A stretch of DNA of 64,000 bases from JBGTFE01 sp041747435 (GTDB taxonomy: Bacteria > Acidobacteriota > Blastocatellia > Pyrinomonadales > Pyrinomonadaceae). Below the pieces are notes generated by a model, which ran no database searches, was not told the origin of the DNA, and saw nothing but the letters and a program-made list of their open reading frames with translations. How positions within the stretch are numbered: the first letter of the stretch is position 1; each line of letters begins with the position of its first letter. The DNA lies in contig JBGTFE010000111.1 in NCBI GenBank assembly GCA_041747435.1, positions 1 to 64,000 on the forward strand, read 5' to 3'. The position numbers and the translations under genes were made by a program. Shown here piece after piece: positions 8,646 to 16,881 of this stretch.

Positions 8646-8872
8646 AGATTCTTTAAATCATGTTCCAATTCCGTTTCGTCATAGCCGAAAACCGAAACGT
8701 TATATTTGCCCAGGATTTCGAGAAACGCGCGCTTTGACAAACCGGCGATTTCCGCGGCTTGTCCGGAGGACAGTTTGCCGAGTTCGTAAAGCTTGGCGGC
8801 AACGATCATTTTTATCTCAAAATCGCTGACATCGACGCTCTCTGGTAATATTAGTTCTACCGTTCCATTCAT
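8642..8872 (-). CDS. UPF0175-family antitoxin
   Basis: 76 residues. Typical UPF0175 layout: short beta start VELILPESV, then LYELGKLSSGQAAEIAGLSKRAFLEILGKYNVSVF, a helix-turn-helix-like segment that probably binds DNA, and an acidic C-terminal tail (GYDETELEHDLKNL) that would wrap the toxin. First gene of the pair and translationally coupled to the PIN toxin. Autorepression is likely from the family. Confidence 0.87.
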   Translation of the reverse strand: MNGTVELILPESVDVSDFEIKMIVAAKLYELGKLSSGQAAEIAGLSKRAFLEILGKYNVSVFGYDETELEHDLKNL

Positions 8873-8911
8873 ACTGTGATTTTCTGCGTCATTAATAGTT
8901 TTGTCAATAAA

Positions 8912-11365
8912 CTATTGTTTCAACTCAGCTATTGTAGCACCGTTTCCGCCTTGATTTGAGGGCGCAAAAGAATACTTGGAAACGTGCGGATGACCTTTTA
9001 GAAAATGATGCACAAAGTTTTTGAGCGCGCCGGTTCCGAAGCCGTGAATGATTCGTACGCGCGAAAGACTTGCGAGATAAGCTTCGTCAAGAAACCGGTC
9101 AATCTCGTATTCGGCATCGGCGGTCGTCTTGCCGATCAAATTTAATTCGGCAGACGAATCGCGATCAAAATCAAAAGCTGTGCTTGGTGTTTTGATCTTT
9201 GATTTTGGACTTTCGATCTTTGACTCATCAACGGCTTGAAGATTTGACAATTTTTCGCGAAGGCGCATTCCGCCGACCAAAACTTCCGCCGTTTCGCCCT
9301 CGATCTTTTCGACTTTTCCGATATTTCCGAAAGAAGTTCGGACGCTTGAACCAACGGAGATTGACCCGCCCGCTGACGCAGGCGGTTCTGACAAATCCGC
9401 CTTCCGCATTCCACCTTTCGCATTCGAGACTTTCGACATCACCGCGCGATTCAATTCGGCTTTTCGCGCCAGCCGCTCTTTGTCGAGCTTGTTTTTTAAG
9501 ACTTTGTCTTCGATCGATTGAACAAACGCTTTCGACTGCCGCTCGAAATCTTCGATCGTGTTTGCCAGTTCTTTTTCGAATTCCTTTTGGCGCTGCTTTT
9601 CCTTTTTTCGCGCTTCGATGTCGAGCGTGGCAAACTTTTGCGCGACGGCTTCGCGTTCTTCTTCAAGCGCGGCGCGCAGATCGGTCGCTTGGCGCGTTTC
9701 GCGCGATAACGTGTGCAAATAATTTTCGGCTTCCTGCGCGGAAATGTCGAGATTCTTTCGCGCCTTTTTGATAACGTCGTCGCGAATTCCAAATCTGCGC
9801 GCGATCTCAATTCCGCTCGACGCGCCCGCCAAGCCGACAAGCAAACGATAAGTCGGCTGCAAAGTTTTTTCGTCGAATTCGACCGAAGCGTTTATGACGT
9901 TTTCGTCCGTCGCGGCATAGATTTTCAAGCCGCGATAATGCGTCGAGGCGACGACCTGCGCGCCGCTTTTTTTGCGAAAATGATCGACGATCGCCACGCC
10001 GAGCGCCGAGCCTTCTTCCGGATCGGTTCCGGTGCCGACTTCGTCAAGCAAAACCAGCGCGGGCTTTTGGCAATCGCTCATCATTTCCGCAATGTTTGTA
10101 ATGTGCGACGAAAATGTGGAAAGATTTGCGGAGAGCGATTGGCGGTCGCCGATGTCCGCGAGAACCGATCTGTAAAAGGGAATTTGCGCCGTTTTCGCCG
10201 GAACGGGCAAACCCGAAATCGCCATCAAACTCAATAATCCGGCGGTTTTTAGCACGACCGTTTTTCCGCCTGCGTTCGCGCCGGAGATGATCATTACAGG
10301 ATTTTGTTTTGTTAAAGAAAATGAAACGGGAACGATGTCAGTACCATCTGCGGTAGCGGATGGTTTAACTTTGGCGGTCGAATCGCTCGGCGTTAAACCG
10401 CGCGCTACCGCTTGCGGTTCTGACAAGTTTTCTTCAAGCAAAGGATGCCGCGCCTCGACCAGATTCAAAGTTTCGTCATCTGAAATTGCCGGAACGATCG
10501 CCTTGAATTTTCGAGCAAACTCAACTTTCGTTTTGATAAAATCAAGCTCGCCGACGGCTTCGACGGCGGTTTCGATCGCCGGAAGCTGTTCGCGCAGATC
10601 TTCGGTCAGCGAAAATAAAATTCGCGCGATCTCGCGTTCTTCTTTGCCTTTTAGATTTTGCAGCTCGTTGTTTGCCTCGATCGCTTCGAGCGGTTCGATA
10701 AAAACGGTCGCGCCTGAGGACGAAAATCCGTGTGCCACACCGCCAACCTTTCCGCGAAAATCCGCTTTGACGGGAATGACGTAGCGCTCGTTTCGAACCG
10801 TAACGATCGCGTCCTGGATTGCGTCGCCCGCGTTTCGCATTGTGCTTTCGAGCGCTTTTTCGAGGCGCCCGCGCTGTTGATTTATTTCGCGCCGAAGCTT
10901 TGCAAGTTCGGGCGACGCCGAATCGTCGATCTCGCCGCTCGGCAGAAGCTTTTTGTTTATCTTCTCGATCGCGGCAAGCAGAGTCGGTGGAATGTTTTCG
11001 ACAATTTGCCATAAAACCGGCGCCGTTTCTTTTTCAGGCTGAATCGCGGAACGCGCAAAAAGCGCTTGGCTGCAAACGCGCGTGATCTCGAGCAGTGTCA
11101 AAGGTTCAAGCGCTGCGTTTTTTATTTTCAGGATCGCAACCGCGTCCGACGGATCTTCCAAACCGCTGAACGACCAGAAAGCGCGTTTTTCTTCGCTCAA
11201 AAGAATCGTTTCGGATACGGCGCTTAGATCGCGTTCGAGATCGATCCGGCTCGTCAAAGGTCGCAGAGATTCCAGACGCGCTCTGCCCATCGGCGTCTGC
11301 GCATTTCGAGCGACAAGCGCGAGAAGATTTTCGTACTCGAGGGTTTCGGCGGAAAAATTCTTCAT
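8912..11365 (-). CDS. mutS2: MutS2 (DNA mismatch-repair-like ATPase with Smr nuclease domain)
   Basis: 817 residues from the ATG at 11365, which overlaps the DUF427 stop by one base; a longer frame to 11518 has only shadow sequence. Core and clamp regions precede the ATPase with Walker A GANAGGKT, Walker B LVLLDEVGTGTDPEEG and the ABC-like STHYRGL segment; a coiled-coil stretch follows, and the C-terminus is an Smr endonuclease domain (LNLIGKTTADAEYEIDRFLD, IIHGFGTGALKNFV). MutS2 suppresses homologous recombination and, in Bacillus, rescues collided ribosomes. Two short palindromic repeats are inserted in frame (see 9361-9392 and 10337-10424), just before the ATPase and before the Smr region, making the protein slightly longer than the usual ~785. 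Confidence 0.95.
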   Translation of the reverse strand: MKNFSAETLEYENLLALVARNAQTPMGRARLESLRPLTSRIDLERDLSAVSETILLSEEKRAFWSFSGLEDPSDAVAILKIKNAALEPLTLLEITRVCSQALFARSAIQPEKETAPVLWQIVENIPPTLLAAIEKINKKLLPSGEIDDSASPELAKLRREINQQRGRLEKALESTMRNAGDAIQDAIVTVRNERYVIPVKADFRGKVGGVAHGFSSSGATVFIEPLEAIEANNELQNLKGKEEREIARILFSLTEDLREQLPAIETAVEAVGELDFIKTKVEFARKFKAIVPAISDDETLNLVEARHPLLEENLSEPQAVARGLTPSDSTAKVKPSATADGTDIVPVSFSLTKQNPVMIISGANAGGKTVVLKTAGLLSLMAISGLPVPAKTAQIPFYRSVLADIGDRQSLSANLSTFSSHITNIAEMMSDCQKPALVLLDEVGTGTDPEEGSALGVAIVDHFRKKSGAQVVASTHYRGLKIYAATDENVINASVEFDEKTLQPTYRLLVGLAGASSGIEIARRFGIRDDVIKKARKNLDISAQEAENYLHTLSRETRQATDLRAALEEEREAVAQKFATLDIEARKKEKQRQKEFEKELANTIEDFERQSKAFVQSIEDKVLKNKLDKERLARKAELNRAVMSKVSNAKGGMRKADLSEPPASAGGSISVGSSVRTSFGNIGKVEKIEGETAEVLVGGMRLREKLSNLQAVDESKIESPKSKIKTPSTAFDFDRDSSAELNLIGKTTADAEYEIDRFLDEAYLASLSRVRIIHGFGTGALKNFVHHFLKGHPHVSKYSFAPSNQGGNGATIAELKQ
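8913..8991. repeat. mutS2 3' end, intact copy of 79-bp direct repeat
   Basis: The resident end of mutS2; pairs with the remnant at 8085-8163 at an offset of 828 bp. The two direct repeats bracket the UPF0175/PIN toxin-antitoxin genes. Confidence 0.85.
9361..9392. repeat. GTCAGAACCGCC-type palindromic repeat inside mutS2
   Basis: On the minus strand reads GTCAGAACCGCCTGCG followed by TCAGCGGGCGGGTCAA, a hairpin-forming unit. It is translated in frame as SEPPASAGG in the linker before the Smr domain. Same family as both arms at 10337-10424 and the unit at 26497-26527. Confidence 0.65.
10337..10424. repeat. REPIN-like paired palindromic repeat inserted in mutS2
   Basis: Two 33-bp arms in inverted orientation: 10337-10369 (GTCAGTACCATCTGCGGTAG...GGTTTAAC) and the complement of 10392-10424 (GTCAGAACCGCAAGCGGTAG...GGTTTAAC). 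The invariant outer parts and GCGGTAGCG centre are shared while the stem bases vary in step. In MutS2 it encodes about residues 314-343, directly ahead of the Walker A strand, with the frame kept. Confidence 0.75.
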
Positions 11366-11646
11366 TATTCTGTAATTTGGACGCCCTTCCAAAACGCGAC
11401 ATAATTTTCGATTTCCTTTGCCGCGTCTTTTGTTTCGGGATAAAACCACGCCGCGTCGCTGTTTGTTTCGCCACCCGCGACAATATCGTAATAGCTCGCC
11501 GTGCCTTTCCAAGGGCAAACCGTATGCGTTTCGCTCGGCTGAAAAAATTCCGTGTTTATCGAGTCAGGCGGAAAATAATGATTTCCTTCGACGACAACTG
11601 TCGCATCCGATGCCGCCAAAATTTCGTTGTTCCAAATTGCTTTCAT
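11365..11646 (-). CDS. DUF427 domain protein
   Basis: 93 residues. Conserved DUF427 signatures: MKAIWNNEILAASD at the start, VVEGNHYFPPDS, THTVCPWKGTASYYD and a C-terminal NYVAFWKG. The family folds as a small beta barrel whose Cys-Pro-Trp-Lys-Gly motif is invariant, but its biochemical role is not established. The stop overlaps the mutS2 ATG by one base (TAATG), so the two genes are co-transcribed and probably translationally coupled. Confidence 0.9.
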   Translation of the reverse strand: MKAIWNNEILAASDATVVVEGNHYFPPDSINTEFFQPSETHTVCPWKGTASYYDIVAGGETNSDAAWFYPETKDAAKEIENYVAFWKGVQITE

Positions 11647-11705
11647 ATATATTTCGTAAATCGTTAATCGTAAATAGTGAATAGAAAATCAAAAATTTAC
11701 GATAT

Positions 11706-12107
11706 TTAATTTGTCTCCAAAAATCTTTGCCGGATTTCCGGCGTCGGTATCATACATTCGTCTTTTTTGCCGAATAATTTGTAGCGATATTTCGCAAAGA
11801 GCTTGTAGAAAAAATCGCGTATAAACTTCGGCAGAATGATAAAGACATAAAGCAAAGACCAAATTCCGCCGAGCTTTCGCGAAATTCGCAATGCGGCGGT
11901 CGAATGTATATAAGCATCACCGTTTTCGACCAAAATTATCGAATCGGTTTTTGCTTTATCGATCTTATATTCTTCCAAAAGCTTTTGCCCGATTTCCGTT
12001 TGAATTGGAGCGAATTTGAAAAATCCTTCCGCGTCGCGCTCGATAATAAAATTCACCGAGCTGTTGCAAAAATTACAAACTCCGTCGAACAAAACGATCG
12101 CGCCCAT
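11706..12107 (-). CDS. DCC-family thiol-disulfide oxidoreductase-like protein (DUF393)
   Basis: 133 residues from the ATG at 12107; the frame stays open further upstream, but the added residues look non-coding and reach into the next gene. Starts with the family motif FDGVCNFCN (Asp8, Cys11, Cys14), followed by SSVNFIIERD and KFAPIQTEIGQKLL. The fold is thioredoxin-like and the CxxC would be redox active; partners are unknown. Divergent from the first amidohydrolase gene with ~100 bp between. Confidence 0.9.
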   Translation of the reverse strand: MGAIVLFDGVCNFCNSSVNFIIERDAEGFFKFAPIQTEIGQKLLEEYKIDKAKTDSIILVENGDAYIHSTAALRISRKLGGIWSLLYVFIILPKFIRDFFYKLFAKYRYKLFGKKDECMIPTPEIRQRFLETN

Positions 12108-12206
12108 AATTTTATGATAGATGATAGATTTTGAATCTGAAACCCAATCGGTTAAAATGCCGTAAAAGAATTCGTAAGTTTCAAAATTTCTTATCCTGTA
12201 AAAGTT

Positions 12207-13838
12207 ATGAAAAAATTCATTTTGCGTTTTTCGTTCGCAATTTTTGTGTTTTCGGCTGTTTGTTCTTCCGTGAACGCGCAAAACCGGACCGACGTTTTTG
12301 CAATTATAAACGCGCAAATCATTACGGTTTCGGGCGCCACGATCGCGAAGGGAACGGTTGTCGTGCGCGACGGTTTGATCGAAGCGGTCGGCGAGAATGT
12401 GAAAGTTCCGGCTGACGCGCGCGTTATCGACGGCGCCGGTTTAACGGTTTATCCGGGACTTTTTGACGCGTATTCGAACCTCGGAATTCCGGTGCGAGCG
12501 ACGCCTCAGCCGGGACAAACTCAAGCGGCGGCGCAAACGGTTTCAAATTCGACTTACCCCGACGGTTTGCGAGCCGAGGAAAGCGTGACTGAGATATTGA
12601 GAGCGGGCGATGCGCAGTTCGAAGCGGTTCGGAACGCCGGTTTTACAACCGCGCTGACTGTCGGGCGTGACGGAATGCTCAACGGGCAATCGGCGGTGAT
12701 AAATCTCGCGGGCGATTCGGTTTCTGCGATGATAATCCGCGCGCCTTTTGCCGAGCACGTCACTTTCAGACCGATTTCAGGCGGCGCTTTTCCGACGTCG
12801 CTTATGGGAAGTTATACCGCGCTTCGGCAGATGCTGCTCGACGCGCAACGGCTCGAGGCGTGGCAAAAATTGTATGAAACGAATCCGCGCGGCACAAAAC
12901 GCCCGCCGCGGGATGCGACGCTCGAAACGCTGATTCCGGTCGCGAACGGCACGATGCCGGTTGTTTTGAACGCCAACAGCGAAAACGAAATGAATCGCGC
13001 GATCGATATGATCGCGGAATTTAAGCTGAAGGGAATTATCGCCGGCGGACAGGAAGCTTGGAAAGTCGCCGACCGTTTGAAAAAACAAAATGTCCCGGTT
13101 TTGCTTTCGCTGAATTTTCCAAAACGCACTGCTGCGGCTTCGAGCGAAGCGGACGGCGAACCGCTGGAGCTTTTGCGTCTGCGAGCCGAAACGCCGAAAG
13201 GCGCGGCGCGGCTTCAAACTGCGGGCGTGAAATTCGCTTTTCAAACGGGCGGAATGACGAGCGTCGCCGACTTTCTCGGCAATGCCGCGAAAGCGATCGA
13301 AAACGGTTTGGACAAAAACGCAGCGATTCGCGCGATGACTTTGAGCACCGCGGAAATTCTCGGCGTCGACAACCGGCTTGGTTCGATCGAAAGCGGAAAG
13401 ATCGCAAATCTTGTTCTCGTCCGCGGAGATATTTTTGCGAAAGATAGAACCGTTACGCACGTTTTTGTCGATGGCAAAATGTTCGAGCAAAAGGAAAAGC
13501 CGAAAACGGCGACACCAACCACGACAACTTCTTCGGTTGCCCAAATCGGCGGAAATTACAATGTTACGGTTGAAATTCCCGGTCAGCCGATTCCGGGAAC
13601 GCTGAGCTTGATACAGCAGGGCTCGATCTTGACGGGAACGTGGCAGACTTTGAACCAGACCGTGGAGATAAAAGACGGAAAAGTTACGGCAGACGGTTTT
13701 AGTTTTTCGGCGACGATCTTGTTCGAAGGAAATACAAACGACATCACCGTGAACGGCAAGGTTTCCGGCAATGAGATATCGGGAACAGTTTCAACGCCCG
13801 GCGGAGCGATTCCGTTTAGAGGAACGAAGATTCCATAA
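12207..13838 (+). CDS. Secreted amidohydrolase-like protein, metal ligands missing
   Basis: 543 residues. Signal peptide to about residue 24 (VCSSVNAQ), then an amidohydrolase fold of the imidazolonepropionase-like group: ITVSGATIAKGTVVVRDGLI, YPGLFDAYSNLG, GGQEAWKVADRLK and the C-terminal beta-sandwich IESGKIANLVLVRGDIF. The metal-binding HxH after PG(L/I)(I/F)DA is replaced by Tyr89-Ser-Asn91, and the later HA ligand position reads VVLNAN, so normal hydrolase chemistry is unlikely. Residues ~440-543 add a separate beta-rich domain (NYNVTVEIPGQPIPGTLSL...VSGNEISGTVSTPGG). First of three tandem paralogues. Confidence 0.85.
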   Translation: MKKFILRFSFAIFVFSAVCSSVNAQNRTDVFAIINAQIITVSGATIAKGTVVVRDGLIEAVGENVKVPADARVIDGAGLTVYPGLFDAYSNLGIPVRATPQPGQTQAAAQTVSNSTYPDGLRAEESVTEILRAGDAQFEAVRNAGFTTALTVGRDGMLNGQSAVINLAGDSVSAMIIRAPFAEHVTFRPISGGAFPTSLMGSYTALRQMLLDAQRLEAWQKLYETNPRGTKRPPRDATLETLIPVANGTMPVVLNANSENEMNRAIDMIAEFKLKGIIAGGQEAWKVADRLKKQNVPVLLSLNFPKRTAAASSEADGEPLELLRLRAETPKGAARLQTAGVKFAFQTGGMTSVADFLGNAAKAIENGLDKNAAIRAMTLSTAEILGVDNRLGSIESGKIANLVLVRGDIFAKDRTVTHVFVDGKMFEQKEKPKTATPTTTTSSVAQIGGNYNVTVEIPGQPIPGTLSLIQQGSILTGTWQTLNQTVEIKDGKVTADGFSFSATILFEGNTNDITVNGKVSGNEISGTVSTPGGAIPFRGTKIP

Positions 13839-13946
13839 AGGAACGCCGGCAGCTTGCCGGCAATGAACGCGAATGCGTTCAAGAATCCATTTTTATTTTA
13901 CGTCGCAAGCGACGTTTGCCGGCAAGCTGCCGGCGCTCCATTAAAT
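13839..13946. repeat. Paired palindromic repeat between amidohydrolase genes
   Basis: Two inverted arms: GGAACGCCGGCAGCTTGCC... at the left, and at the right the complement GGAGCGCCGGCAGCTTGCC.... Each arm has its own hairpin (GCCGGCAGCTTGCCGGC) and a second small hairpin (GAACGC/GCGTTC at left, ACGTCGC/GCGACGT at right). It fills the whole gap between two co-directional genes, so it will be present in any read-through mRNA. Confidence 0.75.
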
Positions 13947-15344
13947 ATGAAAAAAGCAATCGGTTTTTTATTAATAGTTTCGATAAGTTTGATCTCGCCG
14001 ACTTTCCTTTTGGCGCAGTCAGGCAAAGAGGTTTTGATCCGCAATGCGACAATTTTGACGGCGGCAAAGGGCACACTTCAGAATTCCGACATTCTTATTC
14101 AAAACGGAAAGATCGCCCGGATCGGCAAGAATCTCAGAGCTTCGGCAGACGCGCAGATAATCGACGGAAGCGGGAAATTTGTAACGCCGGGAATAATCGA
14201 CGCGCATTCGCATTCGGCGGTTGATGGCTCGGTGAACGAGTTTTCGTATTCCGTGACATCGATGGTGCGAATCGAGGACGTTTTGGATTCAAAAGATATT
14301 TCCGTTTATCGCGGTCTTGCGGGCGGAGTCACGGCGGCGAATATTATGCACGGCTCGGCAAACGCGATCGGCGGGCAGGTTTCGACGGTAAAATTCAAAT
14401 ACGGTCGTCCGGTTGGGGAATTTTTGATGACCGACGCGCCTCCGGGAATAAAATTCGCGCTCGGCGAAAACCCGAAACGCACAAATTTTCAGCCGCAACC
14501 GGGACAGACTTTTCGGTATCCGCGCACACGCATGGGTGTGATGGAAACAATTCGCGATGCATTTCTGCGCGCCAAGGATTACCGGCAGGCTTGGAGCGAT
14601 TTTCGCGCCGGGAAGACCAAAATTCAACCGCGTCGCGATTTGGAATTAGAGCCGCTTGTTGAAGTTCTCGAAGGTAAGCGCATCGTTCACGCGCACGGCT
14701 ATCGCTCGGACGAACATCTGAATTTAATGCTTATCGCCGACGAGATCGGCTTTAAGATCGGTGTTTTGCAGCATGGGCTCGAAGCCTATAAGATCGCGCC
14801 TGAGGTTGCGAAACACGGTGCCGGCGTTTCCATTTTTGTCGATAGCTGGGGCTACAAGCTTGAAGCTTGGGATTCGATTCCTTACAACGCATATATTTGC
14901 TGGAAAAACGGCGTTTCGGTTTCGATCAATTCCGATTCGGACGAACGCATGCGTCGTTTGAATCTCGACGCGGCAAAAGTTATGAAATACGGCGGCGTTC
15001 CCGAACAGGACGCGCTTCAAATGATCACGCTCAACGCGGCGAAACAGATGGGAATCGACAAGCGAACGGGCTCGATCGAGGTCGGAAAAGACGCCGACAT
15101 CGCCATTTGGTCAGCGCATCCGTTTTCGGTTTATTCGCGCGTCGAGATGACTTTGGTCGAAGGCGAAGTCTTCTTTGACATCGCAAAAGACGTGCAAAAA
15201 CGCGAGGAATTAAAAAAGGAACGCGAAGCGCTTGAAAAACTGGAAGTCAACAAACCGCCCGGAAGCGGACCAACTACGCAGCCGACAATTCCGCGTGAAA
15301 AACGCGAAGCTCACCGAGACGATGCAGACGGAGGAAATCGATAA
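13947..15344 (+). CDS. Secreted amidohydrolase with intact metal site
   Basis: 465 residues from the ATG at 13947; the frame extends upstream into the repeat. Signal peptide to about residue 24 (SPTFLLAQ). Keeps the catalytic set that its two neighbours have lost: DAHSHS with His87 and His89, VHAHGYRSDEH, LQHGLEAYKIA and SINSDSDERMRRL (metal Asp). The end carries GSIEVGKDADIAIWSAHPF, the returning beta-sandwich, then a charged tail. Substrate unknown; homologues cleave cyclic amides or peptide-like bonds. Stop overlaps the next ATG by one base. Confidence 0.88.
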   Translation: MKKAIGFLLIVSISLISPTFLLAQSGKEVLIRNATILTAAKGTLQNSDILIQNGKIARIGKNLRASADAQIIDGSGKFVTPGIIDAHSHSAVDGSVNEFSYSVTSMVRIEDVLDSKDISVYRGLAGGVTAANIMHGSANAIGGQVSTVKFKYGRPVGEFLMTDAPPGIKFALGENPKRTNFQPQPGQTFRYPRTRMGVMETIRDAFLRAKDYRQAWSDFRAGKTKIQPRRDLELEPLVEVLEGKRIVHAHGYRSDEHLNLMLIADEIGFKIGVLQHGLEAYKIAPEVAKHGAGVSIFVDSWGYKLEAWDSIPYNAYICWKNGVSVSINSDSDERMRRLNLDAAKVMKYGGVPEQDALQMITLNAAKQMGIDKRTGSIEVGKDADIAIWSAHPFSVYSRVEMTLVEGEVFFDIAKDVQKREELKKEREALEKLEVNKPPGSGPTTQPTIPREKREAHRDDADGGNR

Positions 15345-16750
15345 TGAACAAAAGAATTTTCACCGCGGAGACGCGGAGACGCAGAGAAGAAACTCAAATA
15401 TGTGGTAATCGATTGCGGCGCTTTCTAAAATTCTCTGCGTCTCTGTGTCTCTGCGGTTTGATTTTTCTTCAGGGATTGACCGCTTTTGGGCAGAACGACG
15501 GCTCGCAGCAGAATAACAACGGGCGCGCCGGAACTTTTGCGATAACAAATGCGCGAATTGTCACGGTTTCGGGCGCCGTTATCGAGAGCGGAACAATTGT
15601 CATTCGCGACGGAAAGATCGCCGCGGTCGGCGCGAGCGTTTCGATACCGTCCGGCGCAGAGCGAATCGACGGTAGAGGTTTATCAGTTTATCCGGGAATG
15701 ATCGATGCGGGAACGAATTTGGGCTTGGTCGAGATCGGTCTTGGCGTTCCCGGTTCGGTTGACGTGAACGAAACGGGTGATATGAACGCCAACGCCAAAG
15801 CGATCAGCGCGATTCATCCGCACAGCGCGCACGTCAGCATCACGCGCGTCAACGGCATCACAACCGTTCAATCCGCTCCCGGCGGCGGCATCATTTCCGG
15901 TCAATCGGCGATCATAAATCTCGTCGGCTCGACTCAGGCTGAAATGGCTCTCGTTCCGACTTTTGGCTTAGTTGTGAATTTCCCGCGCATCACCACGTTC
16001 GGCGGTTTTGGGCAGCAGCCGGTCGAATTTAACGAAGCCGTAAAACGCCGCGATCAGCGTCTTGAAGATCTGAAAAAGATCTTCAAAGATGCCGAAAACT
16101 ACGGGCGCGTGACGGACGCCTACGCAAAGGACAGGACTCTTCCGGCGCCGGTGATCGATCTGAAACTCGAAGCCATGATTCCTTACGCGCGTGGCGAAAA
16201 ACCGATAATTTTTACCGCCCAACGCGATCGCGACATTCGCGGCATTGTTAAATTTGTCGAGGAAATGAAGATCAAAGGAATCGTCGTCGGCGGACAGGAA
16301 GCGTGGAAAGTTGCCGACGGTTTGAAGAAAAACAATATCGCGGTGATTTATACAAATATTTACAACCTGCCCGTTCAGGACGACGACGATTACGATTATC
16401 TTTTCTCAGCGCCTGCGAAAATGGCACAAGCCGGCATCAAATTCTGCATCGCGACCGGAAACGATGGCGGCGAAATTCGCGATTTGCCATATCACGCCGG
16501 TTTAGCGGCAGCTTACGGCTTATCGAAAGACGATGCGCTAAAAAGCGTAACACTCTACCCGGCGCAAATTCTCGGAATTTCAGACCAACTCGGCTCGATC
16601 GAGGTCGGCAAGATCGCGAACATTGTCGTCACCGACGGCGATATTCTCGAACCGCGCACGAACATAAAATATTTGTTCATCAACGGTCGAATGATTCCGC
16701 TGACGAGCCGCCATACGGAGCTTTTCGAGCAGTTCAAGGATAGGAAATAG
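15344..16750 (+). CDS. Secreted amidohydrolase-like protein, metal ligands missing; repeat-derived N-terminus
   Basis: 468 residues, third of the tandem set, its ATG overlapping the previous stop. Residues ~7-38 (FTAETRRRREETQ...RFLKFSASLCLCG) are encoded by a palindromic repeat at 15363-15456, and the repeat's right arm supplies the start of the signal peptide, cleaved near AFGQ (residue 50). The core matches the first paralogue: ITVSGAVIESGTIVIRDGKI, YPGMIDAGTNLG, GGQEAWKVADGLK, GSIEVGKIANIVVTDGDIL. The HxH pair is Gly123-Thr-Asn125, and the HA ligand site reads IFTAQ, so it is probably non-catalytic. GGAGG upstream supports the 15344 start. Confidence 0.85.
   Translation: MNKRIFTAETRRRREETQICGNRLRRFLKFSASLCLCGLIFLQGLTAFGQNDGSQQNNNGRAGTFAITNARIVTVSGAVIESGTIVIRDGKIAAVGASVSIPSGAERIDGRGLSVYPGMIDAGTNLGLVEIGLGVPGSVDVNETGDMNANAKAISAIHPHSAHVSITRVNGITTVQSAPGGGIISGQSAIINLVGSTQAEMALVPTFGLVVNFPRITTFGGFGQQPVEFNEAVKRRDQRLEDLKKIFKDAENYGRVTDAYAKDRTLPAPVIDLKLEAMIPYARGEKPIIFTAQRDRDIRGIVKFVEEMKIKGIVVGGQEAWKVADGLKKNNIAVIYTNIYNLPVQDDDDYDYLFSAPAKMAQAGIKFCIATGNDGGEIRDLPYHAGLAAAYGLSKDDALKSVTLYPAQILGISDQLGSIEVGKIANIVVTDGDILEPRTNIKYLFINGRMIPLTSRHTELFEQFKDRK
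15363..15456. repeat. Palindromic repeat forming the N-terminal coding region
   Basis: 26-bp arms at 15363-15388 and 15431-15456 are inverted copies with 3 mismatches (CCGCGGAGACGCGGAGACGC against CCGCAGAGACACAGAGACGC), 42 bp apart. When translated such repeats give the recurring AETRRRREE and SASLCLCG peptides, seen at 8-16 and 31-38 of this protein. Confidence 0.8.
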
Positions 16751-16754
16751 ACGT

Positions 16755-16863
16755 AACGCGAGCAGCCTGCCCGCCGAGATCGCGCCAGCGATCTAACTTG
16801 CGTCTGAGCAACGAGATTTTTTTGAACGCGCTGCGTTCATTGCGGGCAAGGCTGCCCGCGCTC
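16755..16863. repeat. Paired palindromic repeat after amidohydrolase cluster
   Basis: Left arm GTAACGCGAGCAGCCTGCC; right arm complement GGAGCGCGGGCAGCCTTGCC followed by GAACGC-A-GCGCGTTC-type hairpin. A further hairpin AGATCGC/GCGATCT is in the middle. Same family as 13839-13946 and 30218-30343. It lies between convergent genes and could also stop transcription. Confidence 0.65.
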
Positions 16864-16881
16864 CGAAAAAATTCCGCGCAT

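Noticed and set aside
8993..11375. Several Arg-rich open frames on both strands across mutS2
   Set aside because: They are shadows caused by the third-position GC bias; MutS2 motifs prove the reading frame.
11366..11518. 51-residue extension of MutS2
   Set aside because: It overlaps the DUF427 gene in another frame and has no MutS2 similarity; the ATG at 11365 matches the family start.
12108..12317. 70-residue extension of the DCC-family protein
   Set aside because: It runs through the promoter area and the start of the divergent amidohydrolase gene; the ATG at 12107 starts the family motif.
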